A stretch of 64,000 nucleotides of DNA from Pirellulales bacterium (GTDB taxonomy: Bacteria; Planctomycetota; Planctomycetia; Pirellulales; Thermoguttaceae): contig JAFGDS010000090.1 of NCBI GenBank assembly GCA_016931995.1, positions 62,001-126,000 on the forward strand, written 5' to 3'. Shown here one piece after another: positions 7,321-19,341 of this stretch. A program made the translations under genes and the position numbers. Position 1 is the stretch's first letter. Every line of letters starts with the position of its first letter. The notes under the pieces are model-generated. The model saw only the letters and a list, made by a program, of their open reading frames with translations, made no database searches and had not been told where the DNA came from.

Positions 7321-10300
7321 TCAAGCCCCCTCGGTGGCCAAGAGGCGGTCGATCGTTGGGCCGTGCAGCTTGATCGGGGTCGAGCGGGGCCGGGGGACGC
7401 TCCACGTCGCGGCCAGTTGAAGCTGTCGCCAATCCTGGAGTTCCCGCGTCGCGCGGGCCGACGACCCGCCCGCGACGGCCGGATCGCCGTACTGCTGGGC
7501 CAGCGCCCGATCGGTCGCCGCGGCCGCCGGCGCGTCGGTCGGCGCGTCGGCCGGCGCGGTCGGCGCCGCCAGAGCCGCGCGGTCGGCCAGCGGCGAAAGC
7601 CGGCGCAAGGCAACGCCGACGACCATCCGCCGCGGCCCGATAAATCGCGCGTCCGGCGCGGCGACCGGCTGTTCGGCTGGCTCTTCCGTGACGGTGGGTT
7701 CGGTCGCGGGCGGGTCGGTCACGTCGGCGATCGGCTCCGAGGCCGGCGGGTCGGTCGACGTCGCGTCGGACGACGGCGGCGCGGTCGGCGGCTCGTGCCA
7801 GTTGGCCGCCATCACGGCAAGGTCCAGATCGTCCACGTGCCCGTCGCCGTTGAAGTCGCCGTCCGTCCACGTGACGTTGCCGCTGGCGAGCCAATGCGCG
7901 GCCAGCACCGCGGCATCGGCGCGGTCCACCCAACCGTCGAGCGTGATGTCGCCCGGGCCCGGCGTGATCGCGCTGGTGGCGCCGGGTGTTGGCGTGCCGG
8001 CGGCCCAGTTGGCCGCGTCGGTGGCCCATTGCATGACCGACACGCGCTGGAGCGAGCCGCCCTGCCCGTCGGCGGCGATGGCCCAAGGCGATGCGTCGTC
8101 GTAGCCCACCCGATCTTCCAGGATCCAGGGCGTGATTTCCGGCTGGCCCAGCGGCGGTTCGTCCGGTCGCTCCAGCCGCACCACCTCGCCGCCGTTGTCG
8201 AGCTTGCCGGTATAGGGTCCGGAAAAAGTGACCGTTCCCGACGGCGCGTAATGGCTCAGGAAGGCGGCCATCTTGGCTTCCTCGATCGGATCGGGCCCGC
8301 TGGGATCGAACCGCACGATCACGCGGGTGGACCGCGGGGCGATCGTCTCGCCGGCGCCGAACACGTAGTCGATCCCGCCGCTTAGCCGCCAACCCTCCAG
8401 CGAGATGATCGAATTGGTCCAGTTGTGGATCTCGATGTATTCGAGGTCGTCGGCCCCGACCATCGTTCCGGGATTGTACTGGATTTCGCTGATGACGACC
8501 GGCCCGATGTACGGCCCCGCGTTTTCCGTGCCCAGCGTGCGCCACTTCATGGGATACACATTGGCGTAGGCCGTGGCGTCGGGCCAGAGGCCGAACGAGA
8601 CGCCGTTGGCCGCCGCGCCGAAGTCCATGTGGTCGGCGAACCGCAGCACCGTGCCCTGCGCGTCCACCTCGACGAGCCAGACGTCGTCGCCCTCGGCGCT
8701 GTTGAGGGCGAAATCATCGGGGTCGACGCCGAGCGAGGCGTTGAAGTCGCTCTCGTCGAACGTGATGTACTGACCCGGGGCAAGCCACGTGTCGGCGGGA
8801 ATCTGGAACTTCAGAAGGTCGTTGAGCGTGTCGCTCAAATACCACCCGCCAATGTTGATCGGCGCGCCGGAGACGTTGACCAGTTCGATCGCGTCGGAAA
8901 GCGGCAAGTCGGTGTGGGTGAGCACTTCGTTGACGAGCACCTTGGGCGCCTCGGGGACGGCGCCGGGGGTACCTCCGACGGGGATGCTGCCGCGCCAACT
9001 GCCCGCGTCGGCCGGATCGCCCGCGAAGTCCCATAGCTCGATCGTGCCGCCCATTCCGTTGGCGCGGCCGGGCCAGGCGCCCGCGTTGTTGTACTTGAAC
9101 TCGACGACCGTGCTGCCCGTGGCGTCGTCCAGCGTGATCGTCTCGCCGCCGTTGTCCAACGAGCTGTCCGCGGCGAAAGGTCCCACGACGGTCATGCCCG
9201 CCGTGTTGTAGCGGATGGCGAAGGCCGTGGGATTCTTGGCCACGATGATCCGTGAACCCGCGCCGAGGCTTGCCGCGCCGAACGTGTATTGGATGCCCGA
9301 CGTGAAGGAGACGCCCGAAAGCGCCAGCGACTGGCTGCCCGTGTTGACCAGTTCGATGAACTCGAAGTCGCCGGCGGTGAGGGCGGGATTGACGGCCAGC
9401 TCGGCGGCGGTCGGGGCGAGGGGATTGTAGTTGACCTCGGAAATCCGCAACGCCAACTGGGCCGGCGACGGATTGCCCGGGTAGGCGATCTCTTCAACCA
9501 GCGCGCCGTCCGCGCCCCGCAGCGTGAGCGTTTCGCCGAGACTCGACAGGTGGCCGTCATAGTCGCCCACCACGAGAAGCTGTTGCCCGCCGCGTGGGCC
9601 GGTGGTCCGCAGGCGAAACGCGGCGATGTCGGGCGAGACGTAGATCGATCCGCCCGCGGGAATGACCGTGCCGGGCTTGAACGTGAGCTCCACGCCGCCC
9701 GTGATCGTCCAGCCGGAGACGTCCACCGCGACGCTGTTGGGGTTGGTGAGTTGGATGTACTCCTGGTCCTGGTTGCCCGAGGCCGGCGCGAACTCGATCG
9801 TGCCGAAATGGATCGTGGGATTGCCCACCTGCGCGGCGGGAATGCCGGCATAGTCGGGGTACGTGGTCTGCGTGCCGTGGTGCGTGTACAGATGGGTGCG
9901 GCGAACCGCGAGATACTGCGTCTTGATGACGTTGATGGCGTACTCGAACGTCTGGTTCTCGCCGTAGGGATTGCCCCACTTGGCCCGGTCCAGGGCCACG
10001 TCGGACGCCATCTTCGTGTACAATTCGTTGATTCGCTGCTCGAAGAGGAGCTCACCCGAGGGCGTGCCGGGCGGCTGAAGCAGCTCGTCCATCAGGGTCC
10101 GCAGCCGCCGCAGGTACATCTGCTCGATCACCGGGTTGTCGTGGATCGCGTCGATCAGGCGGTTCCACAGGCCGTCGTACTTTTTGTGCTCCTCGTCGCC
10201 AAAATCGGGATGGCTGTAGGGGTCGTCGTCGGCCCAAATGCCATCGGAGAGCACCCCGCCGCCGGCGCCGTAATTCCGCCCCCACGTCAGGTCCAGGTCC

Positions 10301-12528
10301 CACGGCAAAAACTGCCACAGGCCGGTGCCCTCGGTGTCGCGGTAGAGATAGTAGTTCTTCTGGACGTGGTCGTTGTCGTGGATGAGCACCCGGGCAACGA
10401 TGTGGTTGATCACGGCCGGAATGTCCACGTTGTCGAACAAATACGTGTTCCGGTTGGCGTTCGAGGGGCTCACGCCGTTGACCAGGGCCTGCAAGTCGCT
10501 CATGTCCTCGTCGAGCCGGGTTTGCTTGACCGCGCCGGAGGTGCTCTCCAACTGGTTGAACATCTTGTACAGCGCGCCGTCCTCGTCCAGGCCGTTTTGC
10601 TCGAGAAACTCCTCGTCCACCTGTTGGACGAAAACCGCCACGCTGTGGAAGAGGCCGTTTTGCTGAACGCGCAAGGGGAAGGCCTCGCCGTACGCCGCGC
10701 CGGCGTCGCGGAACACCTCGGCGGAGAGCACCTGCCGGATGTAGGCCTTATCGCTGTAGGTGCTATTGAGATTGAACTCCTCGACGCGGGGCTGGCCCTC
10801 GGCGTACTTGAATCGCTGGTCGGGGCCGAAGTCGAACTTGTAGTTGCGCTTGACCCAGTCGGCCGACGTGTTGCCGCGGCGGCGGACGAACACGTTGTCG
10901 TAGAACTCGCCCAGATAGAACAGCGACGCCCGCGTGCCCGCGTCCGTCCTCGCGGCGTTCGGATCCTGCACGAACCAATAGAGGACGTCGAGATGGGTCG
11001 CGCGATACGCGGGGTCTTGATTGAAGGTGTCGTCGGGCACCACCGTGCCGAAGTACTCCGCCGACTGGTTTTGGCCCGTGCGGACGTCGAATAGCGGCGC
11101 CCGCGAGAGAATGCCGATCGCGTCGGTGGCCGCGACGCGCCAGCGGACCATGTCGCCGGGGCCGTAGGCGCTGTCGGGGATGACCGCGGTGAAGATGCCG
11201 TCGTCGGCCGCCGCGTCCGCGCCCAGCCCATTGTCGAGCATGACCAGGGCCACTTCGCTCGCGTAGTCGATGCGGTAGTAGAGCGTCACGTCGTCCAGGC
11301 CGTTGCCCACCTCGGCGACCGTGGCGTGGATGACGAGGTCCTCGTCGTCGGCCGGCGGCGTGGGATTCTCCGTCACGTCGGAGATCGCCGGGCCGGACGG
11401 CACGTTGACCGCGCCGGGCGTGGCCGTGGTCATGAAGACGTTGTGCTCGACCGAAAGACCCGTCATCTCGCGGCCCACGAGAATCGCCTGGAGCAGCGAA
11501 TCCGTGCTGCTGCTGCCGTAATTGAGCAACTGGATGGCCACAACGTTGGTCCCGGCCACGAGGTAGTTGCGATAGGCCAACACGTCGAACTCGACGTATT
11601 GAATCGCGTCGGGATCGTGGTGGACCGCGTCGGCGGCGGAGTTCCAAACGGGCGAGGCCGGCGCCCGATCCGCGGCGATCTTCTGCCCGTTGAGATACGC
11701 GACAAACCCGTCGTCGTAACGGACGTGCAGCTTGAAGCTGTCCATCGCGGGCACGTCGTCCAGCGTGAACGTGTAGCGGACGTACAAGGTCTGGTTGGGC
11801 ACCGGCAGCGTGTCCGTGGGATTGGTGTCGGTGACGATGTACGGCGCGAAGTCGTCGCCGCTCGTCTCGTAGCCAATGCCCATGTAGCCGGACGACCAGC
11901 TCGCGTCGTTGAACGTCCTTCCGTTCCAGTTGGCCACGGCGGCGGTCGGCGTCAGGTACTTGATCGCCCCGTTCTCGGGCATCATGAGCGACTCGTTGAC
12001 GAACTGAACGATCCCGTACGAGACGTTGGACGATTGCTCGGGATACTCGTCGTACTCGTGGATCGGCGTCTCGGTCGGGTCGGTCAGGGCAAGATACTCG
12101 CCGCCGGCGCTGAGCGAAAAGTTCGTGTGCAGGTGGCCGCCCGCGTCCACGTAGTCGTCCGTCGGCTGGTTCGACGCGAACACGACCAGATACTCGCCGG
12201 GATCAAGCACGCACTGCGGATCGTCGGGAAACGCCCACTTGTCCAGATTGCCGTCGTTGTCGGTCAGGTGCCAGCCGGCCAGGTCGATCGTCTCGTCGGT
12301 GGGATTAAAGACCTCGATCCAGTCGCTGTAGTTGCCGTCGCCGTCGGCGTGGGCGCTGGTGTTCGACGCCATGAACTCGGAGATCAGCGGCGTCGCCCAC
12401 AGGGCCAGCATCTGCCGGCCTTCGAGCGGCTCGAACGCCGGCCGCCGCGTTCGCCGGCCTCGGGCCACCCCGCGACCGAGAGCCGTAAACCGAGGGGCCT
12501 TGCGCCGACGGGGAATTCTGTGCAGCAC
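7321..12528 (-). CDS. Giant secreted protein: LEPR-like motif, lamin-tail domains, CotH, dockerin
   Basis: The 1735-residue protein is almost surely exported. It opens with an Arg-rich stretch and FEPLEGRQMLA at residues 32-42, the planctomycete LEPR-type N-terminal motif. A lamin-tail domain follows (about 47-150, LISEFMASNTS). A CotH kinase-like domain comes next, with FVRRRGNTSADW and the conserved FLPWDLDLTWG. At least four more lamin-tail domains are marked by NEV/SEV/SEI strands and FIEL or YIEI. A dockerin-like pair of calcium loops (GDFNGDGHVDDLDLA) sits near residue 1560, before a Thr/Pro/Ala-rich tail. The start is GTG at 12528 with AGGAGT 7 nt upstream; the longer reading frame crosses a repeat-rich promoter region. 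CotH members can phosphorylate secreted proteins, but activity here is unproven. Confidence 0.88.
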   Translation of the reverse strand: MLHRIPRRRKAPRFTALGRGVARGRRTRRPAFEPLEGRQMLALWATPLISEFMASNTSAHADGDGNYSDWIEVFNPTDETIDLAGWHLTDNDGNLDKWAFPDDPQCVLDPGEYLVVFASNQPTDDYVDAGGHLHTNFSLSAGGEYLALTDPTETPIHEYDEYPEQSSNVSYGIVQFVNESLMMPENGAIKYLTPTAAVANWNGRTFNDASWSSGYMGIGYETSGDDFAPYIVTDTNPTDTLPVPNQTLYVRYTFTLDDVPAMDSFKLHVRYDDGFVAYLNGQKIAADRAPASPVWNSAADAVHHDPDAIQYVEFDVLAYRNYLVAGTNVVAIQLLNYGSSSTDSLLQAILVGREMTGLSVEHNVFMTTATPGAVNVPSGPAISDVTENPTPPADDEDLVIHATVAEVGNGLDDVTLYYRIDYASEVALVMLDNGLGADAAADDGIFTAVIPDSAYGPGDMVRWRVAATDAIGILSRAPLFDVRTGQNQSAEYFGTVVPDDTFNQDPAYRATHLDVLYWFVQDPNAARTDAGTRASLFYLGEFYDNVFVRRRGNTSADWVKRNYKFDFGPDQRFKYAEGQPRVEEFNLNSTYSDKAYIRQVLSAEVFRDAGAAYGEAFPLRVQQNGLFHSVAVFVQQVDEEFLEQNGLDEDGALYKMFNQLESTSGAVKQTRLDEDMSDLQALVNGVSPSNANRNTYLFDNVDIPAVINHIVARVLIHDNDHVQKNYYLYRDTEGTGLWQFLPWDLDLTWGRNYGAGGGVLSDGIWADDDPYSHPDFGDEEHKKYDGLWNRLIDAIHDNPVIEQMYLRRLRTLMDELLQPPGTPSGELLFEQRINELYTKMASDVALDRAKWGNPYGENQTFEYAINVIKTQYLAVRRTHLYTHHGTQTTYPDYAGIPAAQVGNPTIHFGTIEFAPASGNQDQEYIQLTNPNSVAVDVSGWTITGGVELTFKPGTVIPAGGSIYVSPDIAAFRLRTTGPRGGQQLLVVGDYDGHLSSLGETLTLRGADGALVEEIAYPGNPSPAQLALRISEVNYNPLAPTAAELAVNPALTAGDFEFIELVNTGSQSLALSGVSFTSGIQYTFGAASLGAGSRIIVAKNPTAFAIRYNTAGMTVVGPFAADSSLDNGGETITLDDATGSTVVEFKYNNAGAWPGRANGMGGTIELWDFAGDPADAGSWRGSIPVGGTPGAVPEAPKVLVNEVLTHTDLPLSDAIELVNVSGAPINIGGWYLSDTLNDLLKFQIPADTWLAPGQYITFDESDFNASLGVDPDDFALNSAEGDDVWLVEVDAQGTVLRFADHMDFGAAANGVSFGLWPDATAYANVYPMKWRTLGTENAGPYIGPVVISEIQYNPGTMVGADDLEYIEIHNWTNSIISLEGWRLSGGIDYVFGAGETIAPRSTRVIVRFDPSGPDPIEEAKMAAFLSHYAPSGTVTFSGPYTGKLDNGGEVVRLERPDEPPLGQPEITPWILEDRVGYDDASPWAIAADGQGGSLQRVSVMQWATDAANWAAGTPTPGATSAITPGPGDITLDGWVDRADAAVLAAHWLASGNVTWTDGDFNGDGHVDDLDLAVMAANWHEPPTAPPSSDATSTDPPASEPIADVTDPPATEPTVTEEPAEQPVAAPDARFIGPRRMVVGVALRRLSPLADRAALAAPTAPADAPTDAPAAAATDRALAQQYGDPAVAGGSSARATRELQDWRQLQLAATWSVPRPRSTPIKLHGPTIDRLLATEGA

Positions 12529-12613
12529 GGGCGGGACTCCTGAATTCTGGGGGGCAAAAAAGCGAACCCAGCCAGCGGCCGTCGAGAACGTCCAGCACGA
12601 CGGGACAATAGTT

Positions 12614-12642
12614 AGGGTATCCGGATTGTTAGGGGAATGCAA
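12614..12642 (-). promoter_or_regulatory. Possible promoter for the giant surface protein
   Basis: On the minus strand TTGCAT (12642-12637), 17 nt, TACCCT (12619-12614) lies about 85 nt before the GTG start, in an AT-rich island (12600-12690) unusual for this GC-rich DNA. The -10 is weak. A TATAAT on the plus strand at 12657-12662 faces groEL but has no matching -35. Confidence 0.35.
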
Positions 12643-12693
12643 ATTATGCGACCGAATATAATTACTATGGGGTATTCTTTTAACCACTATGTA

Positions 12694-12764
12694 GGGTGCA
12701 TGCTTGCACGCACCGGTTCCAGGGATGTTTCTAAGAGCCAATTCGTGCGTACAAGCACGCACCC
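12694..12764. repeat. Head-to-head GGGTGCRTGCTTG palindrome pair
   Basis: The two 21-nt arms (12694-12714 and 12744-12764) are near-perfect reverse complements, and each is itself a palindrome around GCTTGC or ACAAGC. The element lies in the 511-nt divergent gap between the surface-protein gene and groEL1. I found no CIRCE-type operator in that gap. Confidence 0.7.
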
Positions 12765-13039
12765 AAGGGGGCTGCCAAATTGGCATGACCGGGAGAGGAC
12801 CTCGGGCCGGGCGGACTGCAACATTCCCGGATTGCCCCGCCCAAGTGTTTTGATGGGATGCACTTGCGACCCGAGTCCCCTATTGGTACGCCGGTTGCAG
12901 AACAAGGGTCCCCAAACGCGACCGGCTGCCAAGGTGGTGTGCCGGGGGCCGTTTTCGCCAGACAAGTGCCACCCGAAGCGAGGGTATCCGTCCCCGTCGG
13001 GTGGATCCGTATCCTCGCCAGCAACAGGAGGAATCCGCT

Positions 13040-14731
<1,692 letters not shown>

Positions 14732-14749
14732 TGCGCCGCGTGCCCAGCA

Positions 14750-14770
14750 AGTCGCTTGCGGCTTCGCAAC
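14750..14770 (+). promoter_or_regulatory. Intercistronic hairpin element, copy 2
   Basis: AGTCGCTTGCGGCT (14750-14763) forms the same hairpin as the other copies, with one C-to-T change that keeps the pair as U-G in RNA, and is followed by TCGCAAC. It lies between groEL1 and groES, 68 nt before the groES ATG. Confidence 0.7.
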
Positions 14771-14831
14771 GAAACACACCGACACAAACAGAATACTCAA
14801 TCCAACAACGACTTTTTCGAGGTACCCGACT

Positions 14832-15131
14832 ATGAAGAATATCAAGTTGCGACCCCTGGACGATCGGATCGTGGTCGAGCCGGTCGAGGCGGAGGAGATG
14901 ACGGCGGGCGGGATCGTGCTGCCCGACACGGCCAAGGAGAAGCCCCAGCGCGGCACCGTCCTGGCCGTGGGTCCCGGCAAGCTGCTCGATAGCGGCCAGC
15001 GGGGCGCCGTGTCCGTTTCCGTGGGCGACGAAGTGATCTACGGCAAGTACGCGGGCAGCGACTTCGAGGTGGAAGGCCGCGAAGTGAAGATCCTCCGCGA
15101 GAACGACATCCTAGCCAAGATCGTCAAGTAG
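14832..15131 (+). CDS. groES: Co-chaperonin GroES
   Basis: The 99-residue protein is the heptameric lid of the GroEL chamber. It begins MKNIKLRPLDDRIVVEP and has the mobile loop EEMTAGGIVLPDTAKEKPQ with the GGI(V)L contact motif, then the usual YGKYAGSDFEVEG strand. The length matches the family. Only a weak GAGG lies upstream; the intercistronic hairpin at 14750 may assist its expression, which is an inference. It is the only groES seen here and must serve both flanking GroEL proteins unless another copy exists elsewhere. Confidence 0.96.
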   Translation: MKNIKLRPLDDRIVVEPVEAEEMTAGGIVLPDTAKEKPQRGTVLAVGPGKLLDSGQRGAVSVSVGDEVIYGKYAGSDFEVEGREVKILRENDILAKIVK

Positions 15132-15145
15132 CCCATGCCATTCCC

Positions 15146-15180
15146 CGCGGCGGGCGCTTGCGGCGCGAGCGCCCGCCGCG
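15146..15180. terminator. Strong hairpin between groES and groEL2
   Basis: A perfect 13-bp stem (15146-15158 with 15168-15180) around a 9-nt loop lies 15 nt after the groES stop. It lacks a T-tract, so it may be a Rho-dependent pause, an mRNA stability element or a partial terminator that sets groEL2 output below groEL1-groES. Confidence 0.5.
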
Positions 15181-15215
15181 ACACCCAAACCATCAGCAAT
15201 TGAGGGACCGCCATC

Positions 15216-16835
<1,620 letters not shown>

Positions 16836-16872
16836 GCGGCCTTCCGCCGGATAAGCCAGCGCGACGCACCCC

Positions 16873-16899
16873 GGGCCACCCCACCACGCGGGGTGGCCC
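16873..16899. terminator. Terminator-like hairpin after groEL2
   Basis: GGGCCACCCC (16873-16882) pairs perfectly with GGGGTGGCCC (16890-16899) across a 7-nt loop, 37 nt after the groEL2 stop. The following sequence is not T-rich, so it is a stem only. Confidence 0.55.
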
Positions 16900-16961
16900 G
16901 TTGCTTCGCGCGGGAAGGTATATTTGAAAGATCATCCCGCTTTTGAAGTAGGGGGGAAGAA

Positions 16962-17183
16962 GGAACCGCGGATGAACACAAATGAACGCGGATGACGATG
17001 AGAGGGAAGGCGCCTTGTTGGGAGGTAAGCGCGCCGTGTGCCACTGGCTTTGCCAGTGCTGACGTGACACGGAAGAAGCCCCACTGGCAGAGCCAGTGGT
17101 ACACGGCGACCGAGCTATCCTCCTTCGACCCAAAAACCGTTATCCGCGCGTATCCGCGTTCATCCGCGTTCATCCGCGGTTCC
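16962..17183. repeat. Nested inverted repeat element between groEL2 and dnaJ
   Basis: The outer arms (16962-16993 and 17152-17183) are 32-nt reverse complements with about three mismatches, built from GGAACCGCGGATGAAC-type units. Inside them sits a second inverted pair (17032-17058 and 17082-17108), 27 nt each with two mismatches, and each inner arm is itself a CACTGGCTTTGCCAGTG palindrome. The whole occupies most of the 409-nt gap; no gene is present there. Confidence 0.85.
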
Positions 17184-17244
17184 CTTTTGACGACTTAGCG
17201 GGATGAGTCGGTTCGCGCGATCGTCGGCTAGGCTTGGTTGTTGC

Positions 17245-18384
17245 ATGCCCGTCAAACGCGACTATTACGAAGTGCTGGGGGTGTCGCGCGGGGCGTCCGA
17301 CGATGAGATCGCCGACCGCTATCGCGATCTGGCGATGAAACACCATCCCGACCGCAACCCCGGCGACCCCGACGCGGCCGACAAATTCAAGGAAGCAGCC
17401 GAAGCGTTCGACGTGTTGAGCCACCGAGAAAAGCGGGCGCGCTACGACCGCTATGGCCATGCGGGCGTGGAGGGCGCCGGCGGGGCCACCCACTTCCGCG
17501 ATCCGGCCGACATCTTCGCCGCGTTCGGCGACATCTTCGGCGACTTGTTCGGCGGGCGGATGGGCGGACGGCACCGCGTCCACCGGGGCGCCGACGTCCG
17601 CTGCCAGGTGACCGTTACCCTGCAGGAAGCCGCCCGCGGCACGACAAAAACGATCCACTTCCGCCGTCATCGCGCATGCGGCACGTGCCGGGGAACCGGT
17701 GCCCGGCCGGGCACGCAGCCCGAGACTTGCCGGTACTGCGGCGGGGCGGGCCGGATCGTCCAATCCACCGGCATTTTTTCGATGCAGACAACCTGCCCGG
17801 CCTGCAAGGGCGCCGGCACCACGATCAAGGACCCGTGCCGCGCGTGCCAGGGCACGGGCTTCGTCCGCGACGACGTCCGACGCGAGGTGAACATTCCCGC
17901 GGGCGTGGACGACAATACGCGGCTGCGCCTTACCGGCGAGGGCGAGCCGAGCCCCGACGGCGGCCCGCCCGGCGATTGCTACTGCTTCATCGCGGTGGCC
18001 GAACATCCGCTGTTCCAGCGCGACGGTCGCCACCTTATATGCCAGGTGCCGGTCGGCTATTCGCAGGCGGCGCTGGGCGCCACGATCGACGTGCCCACGC
18101 TCGACGGCACGAGGCCGCTGGAGATTCCGGCGGGCACGCAGCCGGGCGCGGTGTTCACGATGCCGGGCCTGGGGATGCCCAGCACGCGCGGCAGTCGGCG
18201 CGGCGACCTGTTGGTGCAGATTGCCGTCGAGGTTCCCACGCAGCTCGGCGCCGAGCACGAGCTGCTTCTGCGCAAGCTGGCCGAACTGGAACGCGTCGAC
18301 GTGACGCCGCGCCGGAAGAGCTTCTTTGAAAAGCTCAAAGAGTGTTTTGTGCCGGACAACCGCTCGGAGGACGTGGAGGATTGA
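17245..18384 (+). CDS. dnaJ: Chaperone DnaJ
   Basis: DnaJ delivers clients to DnaK and stimulates its ATPase. The 379-residue protein has the full type I layout: a J domain with HHPDRNPGD (about residues 5-70), a Gly/Phe-rich linker (FAAFGDIFGDLFGGRMGG), four CxxCxGxG zinc units (CGTCRGTG, CRYCGGAG, CPACKGAG, CRACQGTG) and the two C-terminal beta domains. The ATG at 17245 begins MPVKRDYYEVLGVSRG; an earlier in-frame start adds 14 non-conserved residues. No clear Shine-Dalgarno is visible. It heads dnaJ-grpE-fmdB-like-RNase HII-like. dnaK is not in the window. Confidence 0.95.
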   Translation: MPVKRDYYEVLGVSRGASDDEIADRYRDLAMKHHPDRNPGDPDAADKFKEAAEAFDVLSHREKRARYDRYGHAGVEGAGGATHFRDPADIFAAFGDIFGDLFGGRMGGRHRVHRGADVRCQVTVTLQEAARGTTKTIHFRRHRACGTCRGTGARPGTQPETCRYCGGAGRIVQSTGIFSMQTTCPACKGAGTTIKDPCRACQGTGFVRDDVRREVNIPAGVDDNTRLRLTGEGEPSPDGGPPGDCYCFIAVAEHPLFQRDGRHLICQVPVGYSQAALGATIDVPTLDGTRPLEIPAGTQPGAVFTMPGLGMPSTRGSRRGDLLVQIAVEVPTQLGAEHELLLRKLAELERVDVTPRRKSFFEKLKECFVPDNRSEDVED

Positions 18385-18386
18385 TC

Positions 18387-19031
18387 ATGGCTCACAAAGA
18401 ACCCCTCGACCCGCGCAAGAAGAAACCCGACACCCCGCCGGCCGACAATCCGCCGAACGCGGACGCGCCGCCGGCCGAACCTCAAGGCGCTCCGGAAGAC
18501 GGGGCGCCCGAGGCCCAAGGCATCGACGAGATCCTGGCCGAGGAAGACTTCGCCGAGATGGCGGCGCTGAAGTCCGAATTGGAGGACGCCAAGGACCGGG
18601 CGCTGCGGTTGGCGGCGGAGATGGAGAACTACCGCAAGCGGGTTGCCCGCCAGGTGGAGGAAGAGCGCCGCTTCGCCCACGTGCCCTTGTTCCGCGACTT
18701 GCTACCCGTGGCCGACAACCTGGGCCGGGCCATCGAGGCCGCCGAGAAGAATTCCAGCGGGGCGGGATTGCTGGAAGGGGTCAAACTCGTACTCCAGCAG
18801 CTTTGCGCGGTTTTCGAGAAGTATGATTGTCGGGAGATCGAGGCCCTGCACGCCCCGTTCGATCCAAACCTGCACCAGGCCGTCTCCCAGCAGCCCAGCG
18901 GCGAGTTTCCGCCCGGCACGGTCATTCAGGTGGTTCAGGCGGGCTTCCAGGCGCACGACCGCGTGGTCCGCCCGAGCCAGGTGATCGTCTCGGCCGCGCC
19001 GCCGGAGGAAACGAGCGAAAACGAGGAATAG
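18387..19031 (+). CDS. grpE: Nucleotide exchange factor GrpE
   Basis: GrpE releases ADP from DnaK. The 214-residue product starts MAHKEPLDPRKKKPD behind GGAGG and is only 2 nt from the dnaJ stop, so the two are translationally close. The N-terminal 55 residues are Pro/Ala/Glu-rich and disordered. A long helix follows (LKSELEDAKDRALRLAAEMENYRKR), then the conserved LLPVADNLGRAI segment and the beta domain with PNLHQAVSQQPS and VVQAGFQAHDRVVRPSQVIVS. All features of GrpE are present. Confidence 0.95.
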   Translation: MAHKEPLDPRKKKPDTPPADNPPNADAPPAEPQGAPEDGAPEAQGIDEILAEEDFAEMAALKSELEDAKDRALRLAAEMENYRKRVARQVEEERRFAHVPLFRDLLPVADNLGRAIEAAEKNSSGAGLLEGVKLVLQQLCAVFEKYDCREIEALHAPFDPNLHQAVSQQPSGEFPPGTVIQVVQAGFQAHDRVVRPSQVIVSAAPPEETSENEE

Positions 19032-19038
19032 AATCGCC

Positions 19039-19335
19039 ATGCCGACCTACGATTACGTCTGTGACGCGTGCGAGCACGCCTTCGAGCATTTCCAGTCGAT
19101 CAAGGACGAGCCGCTGAAGAAATGCCCCGAGTGCGGCCGGCGGAAGCTCCGCCGACTGATCGGGCCCGGCGCCGCGGTGGTGTTCAAGGGTTCGGGCTTC
19201 TATCAGACGGACTACCGCAGCGAGTCCTACAAGAAGGGCGCCGAGGCCGCCAAGAAGACCGCCGGCGAGTCCGGCGCCAAAGACACCAACGGCGGCAAGA
19301 AGCCCGAAACCACGAACGCCTCGAAGGAGTCGTAA
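19039..19335 (+). CDS. FmdB-type zinc ribbon protein
   Basis: A 98-residue protein with the FmdB/CxxC_CxxC regulatory-protein zinc ribbon: MPTYDYVCDACEHAFEHFQS, then CPECGRRKLRRLIGPG, and the conserved FKGSGFYQTDY ending of the domain. The last 35 residues are Lys/Ala/Asn-rich and likely unstructured. The role of this widespread small family is poorly defined. The gene is 7 nt after grpE and 6 nt before the RNase HII-like gene, so it is expressed with the chaperone genes. Confidence 0.85.
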   Translation: MPTYDYVCDACEHAFEHFQSIKDEPLKKCPECGRRKLRRLIGPGAAVVFKGSGFYQTDYRSESYKKGAEAAKKTAGESGAKDTNGGKKPETTNASKES

Positions 19336-19341
19336 GGCTTC

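Noticed and set aside
9289-11094. 601-codon plus-strand frame opposite the giant surface protein
   Set aside because: The minus strand has clear lamin-tail and CotH domains; the plus-strand product is Val/Arg/His-rich shadow sequence.
12529-13039. CIRCE operator ahead of groEL1
   Set aside because: No TTAGCACTC/GAGTGCTAA pair is present; the palindromes there match the dispersed repeat type.
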